Source: Klebsiella africana (lineage in GTDB: Bacteria; Pseudomonadota; Gammaproteobacteria; Enterobacterales; Enterobacteriaceae). Taken from it: 64,000 bases of DNA. Of this stretch, positions 45,685 to 54,813 are shown piece after piece. The DNA lies in assembly GCF_020526085.1 (NCBI RefSeq), contig NZ_CP084874.1, positions 2,356,001 through 2,420,000 on the forward strand. The letters run 5' to 3'. How positions within the stretch are numbered: the stretch's first letter is position 1; every line of letters begins with the position of its first letter. The position numbers were made by a program, and so were the translations under genes. A model generated the notes under the pieces. The model searched no databases. It worked only from the letters and a program-made list of their open reading frames with translations, and was not told where the DNA came from.

Positions 45685-47300
45685 TATGCGTTCTCCATGT
45701 GGGCTTGCGCTAAGCGGGAGGAAACCTGAGGAATGGCGGCGATCAGTTCGCGGGTGTAGGCCTGCTGCGGGGTGGCGAACAGGCGGTCAACGTCGCCATG
45801 CTCCACCATCTGGCCGGCGCGCAGCACCGTGACGCTGTCGGCAATCCGCCTGACCGTCGCCAGATCGTGGGTAATGAACAGGTAGCTCAGACCCAGCTGC
45901 TGCTGTAGCTGTTGTAGCAGGGCGAGGATCTGCGCCTGAACGGTAACGTCGAGCGCCGAAGTCGCTTCGTCAAGGACCAGTATCGCCGGCTCGAGGATCA
46001 GCGCCCGGGCAATCGCCACCCGCTGCCGCTGGCCGCCGGAAAGCTCCCGCGGCGTCCGCGACAGCAGCTCCGGAGCCAGAGCCACCCGGGCGGCGACGCT
46101 CTCCACACGCTGGCGACGCGTCGCCGCGCTGAGGCGCTCAAAGTTTTTTAACGGTTCTTCGATAATCGCAAACAGCGTCTGACGCGGGTCGAGCGAAGCG
46201 AAGGGGTTCTGGTAGACGAACTGGATTTTGCGCCGCAGCTGACGCTGCGCCTCACGGCTGAGATGCCCGGCGTCAATACCGTCGATGGTCACCTGTCCGG
46301 CGTCGGCGCGCTCGAAGCCCAGCAGGATCCGCGCCAGGGTGGTTTTCCCGGAGCCGGATTCCCCCACCAGCGCGTGCGTGCTGCCGCGTCTGACCTCAAA
46401 GCTGACGCTGTCGAGCGCCTGCAGCGCCTGTTTGCCCAGCGAGAAGCGTTTGCTGATCCCCGCCACGCGAATGGCCGGCGTGGCCAGCGGCCGGTGACGC
46501 GCCGCCGTTAGCCTCAACGGCGCATCCTGCAGATCGTGGAGCAGCTGGCGAGTGTAAGGATGCTGCGGACGCTGGACAATCGCCTCGGTGGCGCCCTGTT
46601 CCTGAATCTCTCCCTGGCGAAACACCATGATCCGGTCGGCGCGTTCGGCGGCCAGCGCCAGATCGTGGGTGACAAACAGCACGGCGGTGCCCGACTCGCG
46701 ACGCAGGATATCGAGCAGATCGAGAATGCGCTTCTGCACTGTGACGTCGAGGGCGCTGGTGGGCTCGTCGGCAATAATCAGGTCCGGCTGCAGGGCAATG
46801 GCGATGGCGATCAGCACCCGCTGTTTCATCCCGCCCGACAGCTGATGCGGATACTGGTCAAGACGCTGTTCCGGGTGGCTGAGACCGACTTTAGTGAGCA
46901 GGTTAAGGGCCTGCTGTCGGCGCTCAGCGGCGGAGAAGGACTGATGCAGCCACAGGATCTCTTCTACCTGCTGACCAATGGTTTTTACCGGGTTAAGCGA
47001 ATTGCCGGGGTCCTGTGGGACCAGGCTGATGCTCACTCCGCGCAGGTGGTTCAGGCGTTTTGCCGACCAGTCACTAATCACTTCGCCATTGAGGATAATT
47101 CGCCCGGCGTCGCGGCGGGCGTTATCCGCCAGCAGGCCGATAATGGCCTGCGCGGTAGTAGTTTTCCCCGAGCCGGATTCTCCGACAAAGGCCAGCATTT
47201 CGCCGCGTTGGATGGAAAAGCTGACGTTGTGCACCACCTCGCGCCATTCGCCCCGCGTGCGGTAGCTGATGCGCAGATCTTCAACGGACAAAACGGTCAT
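45684..47300 (-). CDS. Peptide-type ABC transporter, fused double ATP-binding protein
   Basis: The 538-residue protein has two complete ABC ATPase domains in tandem (DppD- and DppF-like). NBD1 has GESGSGKTTTAQ, LSGGMKQR and LIIADEPTSALDVT; NBD2 has GESGSGKTTLAR, LSGGQRQR and ILVLDEATSALDVT. The ATG at 47300 is supported by a GGAG 9 bases upstream. It drives import through the two permeases encoded just upstream, and overlaps the permease stop by 4 bases. Each half also keeps the D-loop and switch histidine (LFVTHD, LFITHD), so both sites look active. Confidence 0.9.
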   Translation of the reverse strand: MTVLSVEDLRISYRTRGEWREVVHNVSFSIQRGEMLAFVGESGSGKTTTAQAIIGLLADNARRDAGRIILNGEVISDWSAKRLNHLRGVSISLVPQDPGNSLNPVKTIGQQVEEILWLHQSFSAAERRQQALNLLTKVGLSHPEQRLDQYPHQLSGGMKQRVLIAIAIALQPDLIIADEPTSALDVTVQKRILDLLDILRRESGTAVLFVTHDLALAAERADRIMVFRQGEIQEQGATEAIVQRPQHPYTRQLLHDLQDAPLRLTAARHRPLATPAIRVAGISKRFSLGKQALQALDSVSFEVRRGSTHALVGESGSGKTTLARILLGFERADAGQVTIDGIDAGHLSREAQRQLRRKIQFVYQNPFASLDPRQTLFAIIEEPLKNFERLSAATRRQRVESVAARVALAPELLSRTPRELSGGQRQRVAIARALILEPAILVLDEATSALDVTVQAQILALLQQLQQQLGLSYLFITHDLATVRRIADSVTVLRAGQMVEHGDVDRLFATPQQAYTRELIAAIPQVSSRLAQAHMENA

Positions 47301-48145
47301 GGGCGTGCTCCACTCCACTGGCGGCTAAGACGATTGGCGGCAAGGACCACGGCGACCACGGCGAGGCCGGGGAAGGTGGTCAGCCACCAGGCGGTTGACA
47401 GGTAATTGCGACCTTCGGCGATCAGTAATCCCCACTCCGGGACCGGCGGCGGAGTGCCGTAGCCGAGGAAGCTGAGGGTGGCCAGGGCCAGCATCGCCTG
47501 ACCGAACTGCAGCGTCGCGAAAGCAAGCACCGCAGTGAGCGAGTTGGGTAGAATATGGCGCCAGAAGATGGCGAAAAAGGTGCCGCCGCTGCCCCGGGCC
47601 GCCTCGACGTAATCGCTGTGGCGCACGCGCACCACTTCTGCCCGCGCCAGGCGCGCGAAGCTGGCGATAGCCGCCACGCCAACCGCCACCGCCGCATTCA
47701 CCGTGCCGAAACCCAGCAGAATAATCACCGTCAGCTGCAGCAGCAGGGAGGGGATGGCCAGCAGGACATCGACCAGGCGCATAATGGTGGATTCCACGCG
47801 TCCGGCCAGCGCCCCGGCGAGGGTGCCCAGGGCGGTACCCACCACCAGGCCGATGGCGACGGCGATCAGCGCCGCCGACAGGGAATGTACCGCGCCGTAA
47901 ACCACCCGCGTCCACAGGTCGCGCCCCAGCTGGTCGGTACCCAGCCAGTAGTGCGCCTGCGGCGCCAGGCGCTGAGCGCCGGGGATCCCTTCCAACGGGT
48001 TAGCGGAGGTAAACCACTGCGGGGCAACGGCCATTAACAGCGCGGCGATTATTACTGCCCACGCCAGCCACAGGCCAGGCTGCAGACGCACTCTGCGCCA
48101 CTCCGGGCGGCGGCGAACGGCGATGGCATAGTCGACCAGGCTCAT
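47297..48145 (-). CDS. Peptide-type ABC transporter permease (DppC-like)
   Basis: The 282-residue inner-membrane protein has the OppC/DppC layout: a short N-terminus, a first helix (LWLAWAVIIAALLMAVAPQWF), the HYWLGTDQLGRDLWTRVVYG motif, five further helices, and the EAA loop (EAARGSGGTFFAIFWRHILPN) that contacts the ATPase. It pairs with the DppB-like permease. It overlaps both neighbours by ATGA-type junctions, showing tight coupling in the operon. Confidence 0.9.
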   Translation of the reverse strand: MSLVDYAIAVRRRPEWRRVRLQPGLWLAWAVIIAALLMAVAPQWFTSANPLEGIPGAQRLAPQAHYWLGTDQLGRDLWTRVVYGAVHSLSAALIAVAIGLVVGTALGTLAGALAGRVESTIMRLVDVLLAIPSLLLQLTVIILLGFGTVNAAVAVGVAAIASFARLARAEVVRVRHSDYVEAARGSGGTFFAIFWRHILPNSLTAVLAFATLQFGQAMLALATLSFLGYGTPPPVPEWGLLIAEGRNYLSTAWWLTTFPGLAVVAVVLAANRLSRQWSGARP

Positions 48146-49086
48146 TTCGCACCTCCGGTCTGTAAATGGAGTCGGGGATCCAGTCGCGGCATGACCAGGT
48201 CGACCAGCAGGTTGATCAGGACGAAACCGAGGGCGGAGATCATCACCACCGCCTGCAGTACGGCGATATCCTGGTTATTGACCGCCTGCTGGGTCAGCTG
48301 GCCGAGGCCGCTGCGGCCGAAGACGGTCTCGGTGATCAGCGCCCCGGCAATCAGCTCGCCGAGCAGCAGCCCGGCAATATTCAGCGCCGGCAGCAGGGCA
48401 TTACCCATCACATGGCGCCAGAGGACGCCCGTTTCGCTCATGCCTTTGGCGCGGGCAACCGCAACGAAGGGCTGAACCGCCACCTGATCCATGCTGCGCA
48501 TCAGGATCTGCGCCAGTGGGGCGGAAATGGGCAGCGCGACGGCGATAACCGGTAAAATCAGTCCTTCCAGTGGGCCGGGGTTGATTACCGGGATCCATCG
48601 CAACTGAAACGAGAAGAGCTGGATCAGGGCGATACCCAACCAAAAGGTAGGCAGAGAGATAAACAGCACCGGTAGCGACTGTAGAAAATTGCTCAGCCAG
48701 CGCAGCCCCGGCAGCCGCGAGGCGAAAGCGAGGGCGAACGCCAGCGCCACGGCCAGCAGGAAGGCCGGTAGCGCGAGGCTTAAGGTATCCGGCAGGTTGC
48801 TGGCAATAAGACTACTGACGGCCAGACCCGCCTGCAGGGAATAGCCAAAGTCGCCGTGCAGCATCGCCAGCAGCGTGTGCAGATACTGGCGCCACAGCGG
48901 GTTATCGGCGCCGTAGGCCAGCCGCATCTCCGCAATTTGCGCCGGACTCAGGCCGAGGTCCGGGTTCTGAAACTTGATCAGCACCGCATCCCCCGGCAGC
49001 ACCTGTAGCAGGAAAAAGGTGAGGGTAAAGGCCGCCCACAGGACCAGCAGCCCCTGGCCGAACCGTCGCAGAAGATAAGCGCTCAT
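48142..49086 (-). CDS. Peptide-type ABC transporter permease (DppB-like)
   Basis: The product has 314 residues with the OppB/DppB start MSAYLLRRFGQGLLVLWAAFTLTFFLLQVLPGD, a periplasmic domain, five further hydrophobic helices, and the EAA-type loop with VARAKGMSETGVLWRHVMGNALLP. The ATG at 49086 is chosen because the family start is MSAYLLRR; an extension to 49182 has no match. It forms the importer channel with the DppC-like protein and lies 10 bases after the binding-protein gene. Confidence 0.9.
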   Translation of the reverse strand: MSAYLLRRFGQGLLVLWAAFTLTFFLLQVLPGDAVLIKFQNPDLGLSPAQIAEMRLAYGADNPLWRQYLHTLLAMLHGDFGYSLQAGLAVSSLIASNLPDTLSLALPAFLLAVALAFALAFASRLPGLRWLSNFLQSLPVLFISLPTFWLGIALIQLFSFQLRWIPVINPGPLEGLILPVIAVALPISAPLAQILMRSMDQVAVQPFVAVARAKGMSETGVLWRHVMGNALLPALNIAGLLLGELIAGALITETVFGRSGLGQLTQQAVNNQDIAVLQAVVMISALGFVLINLLVDLVMPRLDPRLHLQTGGAK

Positions 49087-49096
49087 ATCCGGCCTC

Positions 49097-50719
49097 TTAG
49101 TGCTTGTCCAGCCACGCGCCGTAGAACGACGGACGACCGACGGCCTCGAAGCTGACGCCTTTGACCCACGGCGCGCCGGCAAACACCTGCGGCTCTTCGA
49201 AAATGGGGATCACATAGGCGTTATCGATCAGATAGCGCTGGGCGTCACCGGTTAACTGCAAGCGCTGCTGCGGCTCTACCGCCGCGGAGATGCCGGTCAG
49301 CAGGTCATTCAGCTTATCATCGCGAAAGTGCTGCACTTTATCGCTGGAGCCGCCTTTCTGCAGCAGCGCATCACGGTTATTGGGGAAGAACATACTTTTC
49401 ACCACATCCGGGTCGGCGCGGCCCACTTCTGAGACGGTGAGCGGGGTTTTCTGCGGGTCAAGATTGTCCAGCGTACGGCTACCGGCATCCCCGGCTTTGA
49501 CCGTCAACGCCACGCCCACCTGGCGCCACTGTTGGGCAATCAGCTGCAGCACTTCTTTATTCTGCGGCTGCGGCAGCGACTCATAAACGGTCAGCGCCAG
49601 CCGCTGACCGTCTTTGCTGCGAATACCGTCGGCGGCGGGCTTCCAGCCGGCGTCATCCAGCAACTGCCGGGCTTTGGCCTGGTCGAAGGTCAACTTATCG
49701 CTCAGATTGACATAGCCGGCGGCGGAGCTGGCCAGCACGGAGGTGGCTTGCGGGTAGTTAGTGGAGAACAGCGTCTCCACCACCTGTTTGGCGTTGGTGG
49801 CATGGAGCAGGGCCTGGCGCACCCGCAGGTCTGCAACCAGTGGGTTGTCCGGGCGGAAGCTCAGGCTGTCGTTGACCCCGCGGGTAGGGGCAGCGTAGAC
49901 CTTAAATCCCTGATCGGTCGCTTGTTTCTCATCGTAGGCCTGTACCTGGCGAATAAAGCCCGCCTGACCCGCCAGCAGCGCGCCGATGCGTACGCTATCT
50001 TCCGGGGTCACAATATAGGTGATGCCGTCGAGGTTAGCCGGCCCCTGCTGGGCGCTGTTTTTCGGCCCCCACTGATAATCCTTGCGCGCCACCAGCGTCA
50101 GCTCGCGGCCTGGCTTTTCATCCTGTACCACAAAGGGGCCGGAGCCGATAATATGCCGGGCATCGCCCAGTTCTTCAAAATTGCGCTGCAAGGTGCTGAG
50201 GGACACCAGACCGGAGCCGATGGTGGCGGTTCCCTGCAGGAAGCCCGGCGACGGTTTGTTGAAGTAAAATTTCACCGTTAGCGGGTCGATCACTTCGCTG
50301 CGCTGGTAGTTATTGATGACCTCCGAGACGGGCAGGCGGTGGGCTTTATCGCCCAGACCATAGGTGTCGAAGTTTTTGGCGACGGCGGCGGCGTCCAGCG
50401 GCGTGCCATCTGAGAAGGTGACCCCTTTGCGCAGGTGGAAAGTGTACTCGGTTTTATCGGCATTGCTGGTCCAGCTCTCGGCGATCCACGGCTCAATCTC
50501 CAGCGTTTTCGGGTTCTGCCAGGTGAGCTTGTCGGTGATCTGATTGAGAATCCCGCCATTCGGATAAAAGCCGCCGGCGGGCGGATAGAGATTGGTGTGC
50601 GGTTGCTGCTCCAGATAAATTAAGGTGCCGCCTTTAACCGGCGTGTCGGCGGCCCAGACGGAAAAGGCGCCGGAGAGAAACAGCGCAGCCAGCGCGGGCA
50701 GGCGAAAATGACGATGCAT
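49097..50719 (-). CDS. Periplasmic substrate-binding protein, KPN_01854-like family 5
   Basis: The 540-residue protein has a signal peptide (cleavage near SVWA-A) and the SBP_bac_5 fold of peptide or nickel binding proteins: PWIAESWTSNADKTEYTFHLRKGVTFSDG is the family signature, and DLRVRQALLHATN follows. It starts the operon with permeases, ATPase, flavin monooxygenase and CMD protein. The ligand is unknown; it is the part that defines the substrate. The context with an oxygenase suggests uptake of a xenobiotic or a modified sulfur or amine compound rather than ordinary peptides, which is inference. Confidence 0.87.
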   Translation of the reverse strand: MHRHFRLPALAALFLSGAFSVWAADTPVKGGTLIYLEQQPHTNLYPPAGGFYPNGGILNQITDKLTWQNPKTLEIEPWIAESWTSNADKTEYTFHLRKGVTFSDGTPLDAAAVAKNFDTYGLGDKAHRLPVSEVINNYQRSEVIDPLTVKFYFNKPSPGFLQGTATIGSGLVSLSTLQRNFEELGDARHIIGSGPFVVQDEKPGRELTLVARKDYQWGPKNSAQQGPANLDGITYIVTPEDSVRIGALLAGQAGFIRQVQAYDEKQATDQGFKVYAAPTRGVNDSLSFRPDNPLVADLRVRQALLHATNAKQVVETLFSTNYPQATSVLASSAAGYVNLSDKLTFDQAKARQLLDDAGWKPAADGIRSKDGQRLALTVYESLPQPQNKEVLQLIAQQWRQVGVALTVKAGDAGSRTLDNLDPQKTPLTVSEVGRADPDVVKSMFFPNNRDALLQKGGSSDKVQHFRDDKLNDLLTGISAAVEPQQRLQLTGDAQRYLIDNAYVIPIFEEPQVFAGAPWVKGVSFEAVGRPSFYGAWLDKH

Positions 50720-50857
50720 GGTGAATTCCTTTGTTATCTATTGTGTTGCCATCATCGGGCGCGGCTAAAAACAAAGGAACCAAGGAATTGCGCTAAGCAT
50801 TTGCGGAAATTGCATTTACTTCCCGGGTTGGGAAGCGAGGGGAAGCGCCAGGGGGGA

Positions 50858-50883
50858 ATCGCCTCTCCCGGGCGGGAGAGGCG
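50858..50883 (-). terminator. Hairpin after adhP
   Basis: CGCCTCTCCC (50860-50869) and GGGAGAGGCG (50874-50883) form a perfect 10-bp stem with loop GGGC, 7 bases downstream of the adhP stop. It separates adhP from the ABC cassette, transcribed in the same direction. Confidence 0.7.
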
Positions 50884-50890
50884 CGGGTGA

Positions 50891-51901
50891 TTAGCTACGC
50901 AGATCGATAACCATACGGCCGCGGATCTGACCTTGCTCCATCTCTTTGAAGATAGTGTTGATATCTTCCAGCGGACGCAGGGTGACTTTCGGCACCACTT
51001 TGCCTTCAGCGGCAAACTGGAAGGCTTCCACCAGATCCTGACGGGTACCGACCAGCGAACCGACCACCTCGATGCCGTCCAGCACCAGGCGTGGAATATC
51101 GAGGCTCATCGCCTCCGGCGGCAGGCCCACAGCGACCACGCGGCCACCGGCGCGAACGGCATCCACCGCCGAGTTAAAGGCTGCTTTAGCCACCGCGGTT
51201 ACTACGGCAGCGTGGGCGCCGCCGGTTTTTTCCTGAATCACTTTCGCCGCATCTTCATTGCGGGAGTTGATGGTGAGGTCAGCGCCCATCGAGGCCGCCA
51301 GCTCCAGCTGCCCGTCGTTGACGTCAATAGCAATCACCTTGGCGTTAAATACATTCTTCGCATACTGCAGCGCCAGGTTACCCAGCCCACCGAGGCCGTA
51401 GATGGCGATCCATTGACCCGGTTTGATGTGGGAGACTTTGACCGCTTTGTAGGTGGTGACGCCCGCGCAGGTGATGCTGCTGGCGGCGGCAGAGTCGAGG
51501 CCATCCGGCACTTTTACTGCATAGTTGGCGGTGACGATGCACTCTTCCGCCATGCCGCCGTCGACGGTATAGCCGGCGTTTTTCACCGAGCGGCACAGCG
51601 TCTCGTTGCCGCTGTTACAGTAGTCGCAGTGGCCGCAGCCTTCGAAGAACCACGCCACGCTGGCGCGGTCGCCCGGCTTCAGGGAGGTGACGCCCGGGCC
51701 GACTTTTTGTACCACCCCGATCCCTTCATGGCCGAGAATGACGCCGGTTTTATCGCCAAAATCGCCGTTTTTCACGTGCAGGTCAGTATGACACACGCCG
51801 CAGCATTCCATTTTCAACAGCGCTTCGCCGTATTCCAGCGGGCGCAGCGTTTTTTCCGTGACGTTAACCTGATGGTCGTGGGTAACAACAGCTGCCTTCA
51901 T
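50891..51901 (-). CDS. adhP: Alcohol dehydrogenase AdhP (zinc, propanol-preferring)
   Basis: The 336-residue medium-chain dehydrogenase closely matches E. coli AdhP. Catalytic zinc ligands are in [11 protein letters not shown] and GHEG with C in [11 protein letters not shown]; the structural zinc cysteines are in [16 protein letters not shown]; the NAD fold has [13 protein letters not shown]. It oxidises ethanol and other primary alcohols or reduces aldehydes. It lies in the E. coli order fdnGHI, adhP, maeA, with accessory genes inserted on both sides here. Confidence 0.94.
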   Translation of the reverse strand: MKAAVVTHDHQVNVTEKTLRPLEYGEALLKMECCGVCHTDLHVKNGDFGDKTGVILGHEGIGVVQKVGPGVTSLKPGDRASVAWFFEGCGHCDYCNSGNETLCRSVKNAGYTVDGGMAEECIVTANYAVKVPDGLDSAAASSITCAGVTTYKAVKVSHIKPGQWIAIYGLGGLGNLALQYAKNVFNAKVIAIDVNDGQLELAASMGADLTINSRNEDAAKVIQEKTGGAHAAVVTAVAKAAFNSAVDAVRAGGRVVAVGLPPEAMSLDIPRLVLDGIEVVGSLVGTRQDLVEAFQFAAEGKVVPKVTLRPLEDINTIFKEMEQGQIRGRMVIDLRS

Positions 51902-52153
51902 GCCTGTCTCCTTGTGGGGGAATTGATTAACTTAATTAATGCAATAGTACCCAATAAGGATTAGACGCTGAGCGGTAAAATACAAGGCGCTTAGTACAGA
52001 ATGTGGCTTTTTGCTACAGAGATAGCACAAAATTCAGACAATATCGCTATATTTGGTAGGTAATAATATTGACGCTGAATGGTCATGTTTTTGTCATCAC
52101 TCGAATCTATTGTTTTGTGCATCAATTTCTTATAACAACAGAGTGATACAACA

Positions 52154-52762
52154 ATGCATCTGGTAAAAACCATCCTCACCGCCGGCCTGCTTTTGTCCGC
52201 CGCCGCTCAGGCCCATAATGTGCTGGAATTTCCCCAGCCGGAAAACAACCCGGAAGAATTTTACGCCGTCACCGAGATCCCGGCGGGGGGGATCATTAAG
52301 TACGAAACCGATGCTAAGACGGGGTTTATCGTCGCCGACCGCTTTCAGTCGATGCCGGTTGCTTACCCGGCAAACTACGGCTCGCTGACCCAGTCGCTGG
52401 CCGGAGATGGGGACCCGCTGGACGTAGTGTTTTACACTCGCGCGCCGATGGCGCCGGGCACGCTGATTAAGCTGCGGCCAATTGGTGTGCTGAAGATGAT
52501 TGATGGCGGCGAAAAAGACGACAAAATCATCGCCGTGCCGGCCAGTAAAATTGACCCCACCTACGATGACATCAAGACCATCACCGATCTGCCGAAAATC
52601 GAACAGCAGCGGCTGGAGGCCTTCTTCCGGGTCTATAAAGAACTGCCGGAGGGACGTAAAAAGGTCGAGCTGGCCGGCTTTAATGACGCCGCCGCCGCGA
52701 AGCAGGAGATCAAATCCGCCTGGGAAGCCTGGAAGGCGAAGAACCCGCATAATCCGCAATAA
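52154..52762 (+). CDS. Periplasmic family I inorganic pyrophosphatase
   Basis: The 202-residue protein is a family I PPase with an N-terminal signal peptide (MHLVKTILTAGLLLSAAAQA, cleaved before HNVLEF), so it is probably exported to the periplasm. Active-site segments match E. coli Ppa: EIPAGGIIKYETD, VADRFQS, YPANYGSL, GDGDPLDVV, the D-x5-D-x-K of MIDGGEKDDKIIAVP and FFRVYKELPEGRK. It hydrolyses pyrophosphate. A secreted version in addition to the cytoplasmic essential Ppa is unusual; its role may be phosphate scavenging. It is divergent from adhP and stands alone. Confidence 0.88.
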   Translation: MHLVKTILTAGLLLSAAAQAHNVLEFPQPENNPEEFYAVTEIPAGGIIKYETDAKTGFIVADRFQSMPVAYPANYGSLTQSLAGDGDPLDVVFYTRAPMAPGTLIKLRPIGVLKMIDGGEKDDKIIAVPASKIDPTYDDIKTITDLPKIEQQRLEAFFRVYKELPEGRKKVELAGFNDAAAAKQEIKSAWEAWKAKNPHNPQ

Positions 52763-52897
52763 ATGTCCTTTGGCTTCAGATTAAACAACGAGTGCCAGGG
52801 GGAGTCGTGGGGTAAGGCGCTGACCGGGCAGCAATTTACCCGTTCCGGAAACACCGGCTAAGCGCGTGGTGCCTTAGCCGGTGGGGGAACGTGGAGA

Positions 52898-54616
52898 TTA
52901 CGTCAGCTGGTTAAGCAGGCGGGCGATCTCTTCTCGCCACTGCGCCTGAAGCGACGGCTTTTGATGTTTTGGTTTGCGGGCCATATCGTCAGCCAGCCAT
53001 TGCTCCAGGTCAATCAGCCGCGCCAGCAGCGCCTCCTCTTCATCATTGTCAGCCCCGGCGAGCGTACTCTGCAAAGCGAGTCGACTGTCCGGGGCGGGCG
53101 CCACGGCCTGCAGACGGGCATAGACCTCCTCCAGGCTGTGCCATTCCGTTAACCCGGCGCTGTCGATCAGCCAGAAGCGGTTACAGCTTTCGCTAATCAA
53201 CTGACGGTCATGGCTGACCAGGAGCACGCCGCCGGGGTAATCGCGCAGCGTCTGCGCCAGCGCCGCTTTGCCCTCCATATCAAGATGGTTGGTGGGTTCA
53301 TCCAACAACAGCAGACTGTAGCGCGCCAGTGACAGGCCAACGAACAGTAGCCGCGACCGCTCACCGCCGCTGAGGGTGCTGACCGTCTGGCTATGTCTCG
53401 CCCAGCCAAACCCGGCGGCGATCAGCGCCCGTTTACGGGTCTCCGCCGACGGGGCGAACGGCGTCAGGGCGTCGAGCAGGCTGGCATCGTCCGGTAACTG
53501 CGCCAGCGTCTGGTCATAATAGCCGGGGTGCAGCCGGGGATGCAGGCGCAGCCCCGGAAGAGGCGATGCGTCGTTCATTTGCTGCCACAGCAGGCGCAGC
53601 AGCGATGATTTACCGCCGCCGTTGCGCCCCATGATGGCCACGCGATCGCCGCTGCGCAGGCGCGCCACGCCGGTGGTGAAGAGGGCAGGCAGGCCCGCAG
53701 CGGGAGCCACAGGCATAGCGTCCATCTCCAGCAGGCGGTCAGCTGGCAGGGCATCCCCCTGCAATGACAGGCGCCACGGCGCGCCGACGCTGAGCTCGGT
53801 CTGCTCGTCTTTCAGGCGGGCGACCTGCTTCTCCATCTGTTTGGCTTTGCGGGCGAGATCTTCATTGTCATAGACTCGCCCCCAGGTGGCCAGCCGTCGG
53901 GCGCTGGCGCTGACCCGGTCAATCTCTTTCTGCTCGGCCTTATGGCGCAGCGCGGCGCTTTCATCCTGCTCCTGCAGTGCCTGACGGGCAGCGCTGCAGG
54001 GCAAGGCGAAGCTGTGCAGCGTCTGGTCGCGGAGGATCCAGCTGGTATTAGTTACAGCATCCAATAAGGTGTTGTCATGTGACACCAGCACGAAGCTCCC
54101 CTGCCAGGTTTGCAGGAAGCTTTCCAGCCACAGCAGGGTCGGCAGATCGAGGTGGTTGCCAGGCTCATCCAACAGCAGCAGGTCAGGCTGGCGGATCAGC
54201 GCCCGGGCCAGCAGCAGACGTGTGTGTTGGCCGCCGCTCAGGGTGGCGGTCTGCTGCTCCATCACCGCCGGGGTAAATCCCATCTGCGCCAGCAGACGCT
54301 CGGCCAGCCAGCGCTGTGCTTCCCGCGCGTCAGCGGGTAACGGGGCCAGCACCGCCTGCAGCAATGGCTGCGTACGCAGCGACTCCGGCAGATGCTGTTC
54401 AACGCGGGCCATCAGACAATGACCGGAGAGCGAGACGCTGCCCGAGGTGGGTGCGATCGTCCCGTCCAGCACCTGCAGCAGGGTGCTTTTGCCGCAACCG
54501 TTATGGCCGATGAGACCGATCCGGTCGCCTTTCTTCAGGGTGAAGGAGAGGGTGTTAAACAGCGGCCCAAAAGCCGTCTCCATGTGGAGCGCATGGGCAG
54601 TTAGTAATGTACTCAT
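52898..54616 (-). CDS. ABC-F family ATPase (possible ribosome-protection or translation factor)
   Basis: The 572-residue protein has two ABC domains and no membrane segments. NBD1 has Walker A GHNGCGKST (residues 37-45), LSGGQHTR and LLLDEPGNHLD; NBD2 has GRNGGGKSS, LSGGERSR and LLLDEPTNHLD. A charged helical linker (ATWGRVYDNEDLARKAKQMEK) joins them, as in ABC-F proteins that enter the ribosomal E site. It is not EttA, Uup, YbiT or YheS by sequence as I recall them. The start at 54616 has only a weak ribosome-binding site, and a leader peptide and switchable hairpins precede it, a layout typical of inducible antibiotic-resistance ABC-F genes. The substrate or drug is unknown. Confidence 0.85.
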   Translation of the reverse strand: MSTLLTAHALHMETAFGPLFNTLSFTLKKGDRIGLIGHNGCGKSTLLQVLDGTIAPTSGSVSLSGHCLMARVEQHLPESLRTQPLLQAVLAPLPADAREAQRWLAERLLAQMGFTPAVMEQQTATLSGGQHTRLLLARALIRQPDLLLLDEPGNHLDLPTLLWLESFLQTWQGSFVLVSHDNTLLDAVTNTSWILRDQTLHSFALPCSAARQALQEQDESAALRHKAEQKEIDRVSASARRLATWGRVYDNEDLARKAKQMEKQVARLKDEQTELSVGAPWRLSLQGDALPADRLLEMDAMPVAPAAGLPALFTTGVARLRSGDRVAIMGRNGGGKSSLLRLLWQQMNDASPLPGLRLHPRLHPGYYDQTLAQLPDDASLLDALTPFAPSAETRKRALIAAGFGWARHSQTVSTLSGGERSRLLFVGLSLARYSLLLLDEPTNHLDMEGKAALAQTLRDYPGGVLLVSHDRQLISESCNRFWLIDSAGLTEWHSLEEVYARLQAVAPAPDSRLALQSTLAGADNDEEEALLARLIDLEQWLADDMARKPKHQKPSLQAQWREEIARLLNQLT

Positions 54617-54665
54617 AGTCAACTTACTCAAGAGTTACAGGCATGCGAATGCCTCGTCAAAACTC

Positions 54666-54761
54666 GCTGACGATAACCCGGTAAGCCGGAGAGAAGGGAT
54701 TGCGTGAAGGGTCTTCGCTCAAGCCGTAGTTATCGCAGCACGATATCGATAACGCTTGAGC
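54666..54761 (-). promoter_or_regulatory. Mutually exclusive hairpins between leader ORF and ABC-F gene
   Basis: On the minus strand, region 1 (54761-54747, GCTCAAGCGTTATCG) lies in the last third of the leader ORF and pairs with region 2 (54735-54717; CGATAAC and GCTTGAGC). Region 2 also pairs with region 3 (54681-54666): GCTG-CGATAAC-CGG against CCG-GTTATCG-CAGC. The motif GTTATCG thus occurs twice and its complement once, the logic of an attenuator. A further hairpin (AGGCAT/ATGCCT, 54639-54654) lies just before the ABC-F start. No T-run follows, so control is probably translational. Confidence 0.65.
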
Positions 54762-54813
54762 TGGCGCAATTGCCTAAGGCATGTGAAACAATAAACATTT
54801 CACAATACAGCAT
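54730..54813 (-). CDS. 27-residue leader peptide of the ABC-F gene
   Basis: An ATG at 54813 is preceded by an excellent Shine-Dalgarno (AAAGGAGG, 54827-54820, spacing 6). The frame encodes a 27-residue peptide beginning MLYCEMFIVSHALG and ending SSSVIDIVLR, and stops with TAA inside region 2 of the RNA switch. It lies 113 bases upstream of the ABC-F ATG on the same strand. Strong translation of such a short frame, overlapping alternative hairpins, suggests that ribosome stalling on it controls the ABC-F gene. The peptide sequence is not known to me. Confidence 0.65.
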   Translation of the reverse strand: MLYCEMFIVSHALGNCASSSVIDIVLR

